In this document: positions 5,821 through 6,003 of the stretch, piece by piece
How the letters are laid out: every line of letters begins with the position of its first letter
How positions within the stretch are numbered: position 1 is the first letter of the stretch
DNA from: Clostridium sp.
GTDB lineage: Bacteria; Bacillota; Clostridia; Clostridiales; Clostridiaceae
Direction: 5' to 3'
Length of the DNA stretch: 6,003 nucleotides
Assembly (NCBI GenBank): GCA_003539755.1
Contig: DPOH01000305.1
Span: 1-6,003 of the forward strand
Translations under genes and position numbers: made by a program
The notes under the pieces: generated by a model
Told to the model about the DNA's origin: nothing
Database searches by the model: none
Seen by the model: only the letters and a program-made list of their open reading frames with translations

Positions 5821-5957
5821 TATACCCCTTTATACCATATAAATATGTACTAATCTATGTTGATAATTAATGTTAACTCTGTCTATTTAGCTTGAAATAT
5901 ATTTTTATATATTAATCTAATTTACTTCATTTGCTTATCTAACTATATTTTAAATTA

Positions 5958-5988
5958 AGAGTTTCTTTTATTTTGAAAAAGAAACTCT
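5958..5988 (-). terminator. Hairpin at the right edge, probable terminator of an upstream gene
   Basis: Perfect 12-bp arms, AGAGTTTCTTTT (5958-5969) and AAAAGAAACTCT (5977-5988), enclose a 7-base loop. The minus strand continues TTAATTTAAAA, a broken U tract; the plus side (ATTTCTTAC) is no better. Given that all genes here run leftward, it most likely ends the gene to the right of the window. Confidence 0.55.
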
Positions 5989-6003
5989 ATTTCTTACATT
6001 AAA

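Larger units (their letters stand above)
5688..6003. other. 316-base non-coding region upstream of the antitoxin gene
   Basis: It contains the mazEF promoters and SD (5695-5820) and a hairpin near the right edge (5958-5988). I find no ORF of note between 5821 and 5957 and no RNA gene structure. Minus-strand stop codons lie between the hairpin and the edge in two frames. In Bacillus and clostridia the alanine racemase gene alr often precedes mazEF and could lie just outside. Confidence 0.55.

Overview
The window is very AT-rich, with A/T-ending codons throughout. Its genes have the close Shine-Dalgarno sequences and the A/U-flanked intrinsic terminators typical of low-GC Firmicutes. The proteins (a Bacillus/Clostridium-type FtsEX, a YitT-DUF2179 protein, a transketolase split into two subunits, and a MazF very close to Bacillus NdoA) point to a Clostridium sensu stricto-like anaerobe. 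This is ordinary chromosomal sequence: I see no insertion sequence, phage gene, CRISPR array, tRNA or rRNA.

All seven genes lie on the minus strand, so transcription runs from the right edge to the left. They form four apparent transcription units, and three of these end in a clear intrinsic terminator. In order of transcription: (1) a mazE-like antitoxin and mazF (5687 to 5091), behind a consensus promoter and ending in a hairpin at 5049-5087; (2) the two transketolase subunits (4923 to 3161), N-terminal half first, coupled through a TAATG stop/start, with an extended -10 promoter and a hairpin at 3091-3133; (3) a single YitT-family membrane protein gene (2813 to 1965), ending in a perfect 16-bp hairpin at 1908-1943 followed by seven U; (4) ftsE-ftsX (1755 to 189), overlapping by 11 bases, behind an extended -10 promoter. 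No strong terminator follows ftsX, and an SD-like sequence near the left edge suggests another gene just outside the window.

The units have unrelated jobs: growth control by mRNA cleavage (MazEF), non-oxidative pentose phosphate interconversion (transketolase), an uncharacterised membrane protein (YitT), and control of cell-wall hydrolysis at division or elongation (FtsEX). The most interesting point is the antitoxin. It keeps the C-terminal toxin-binding motif of Bacillus EndoAI/MazE but has no visible ribbon-helix-helix DNA-binding domain. An in-frame stop upstream shows that this domain is not hidden by a wrong start call. Apart from that, and a few small repeats at promoters, I found no evidence of a new system.
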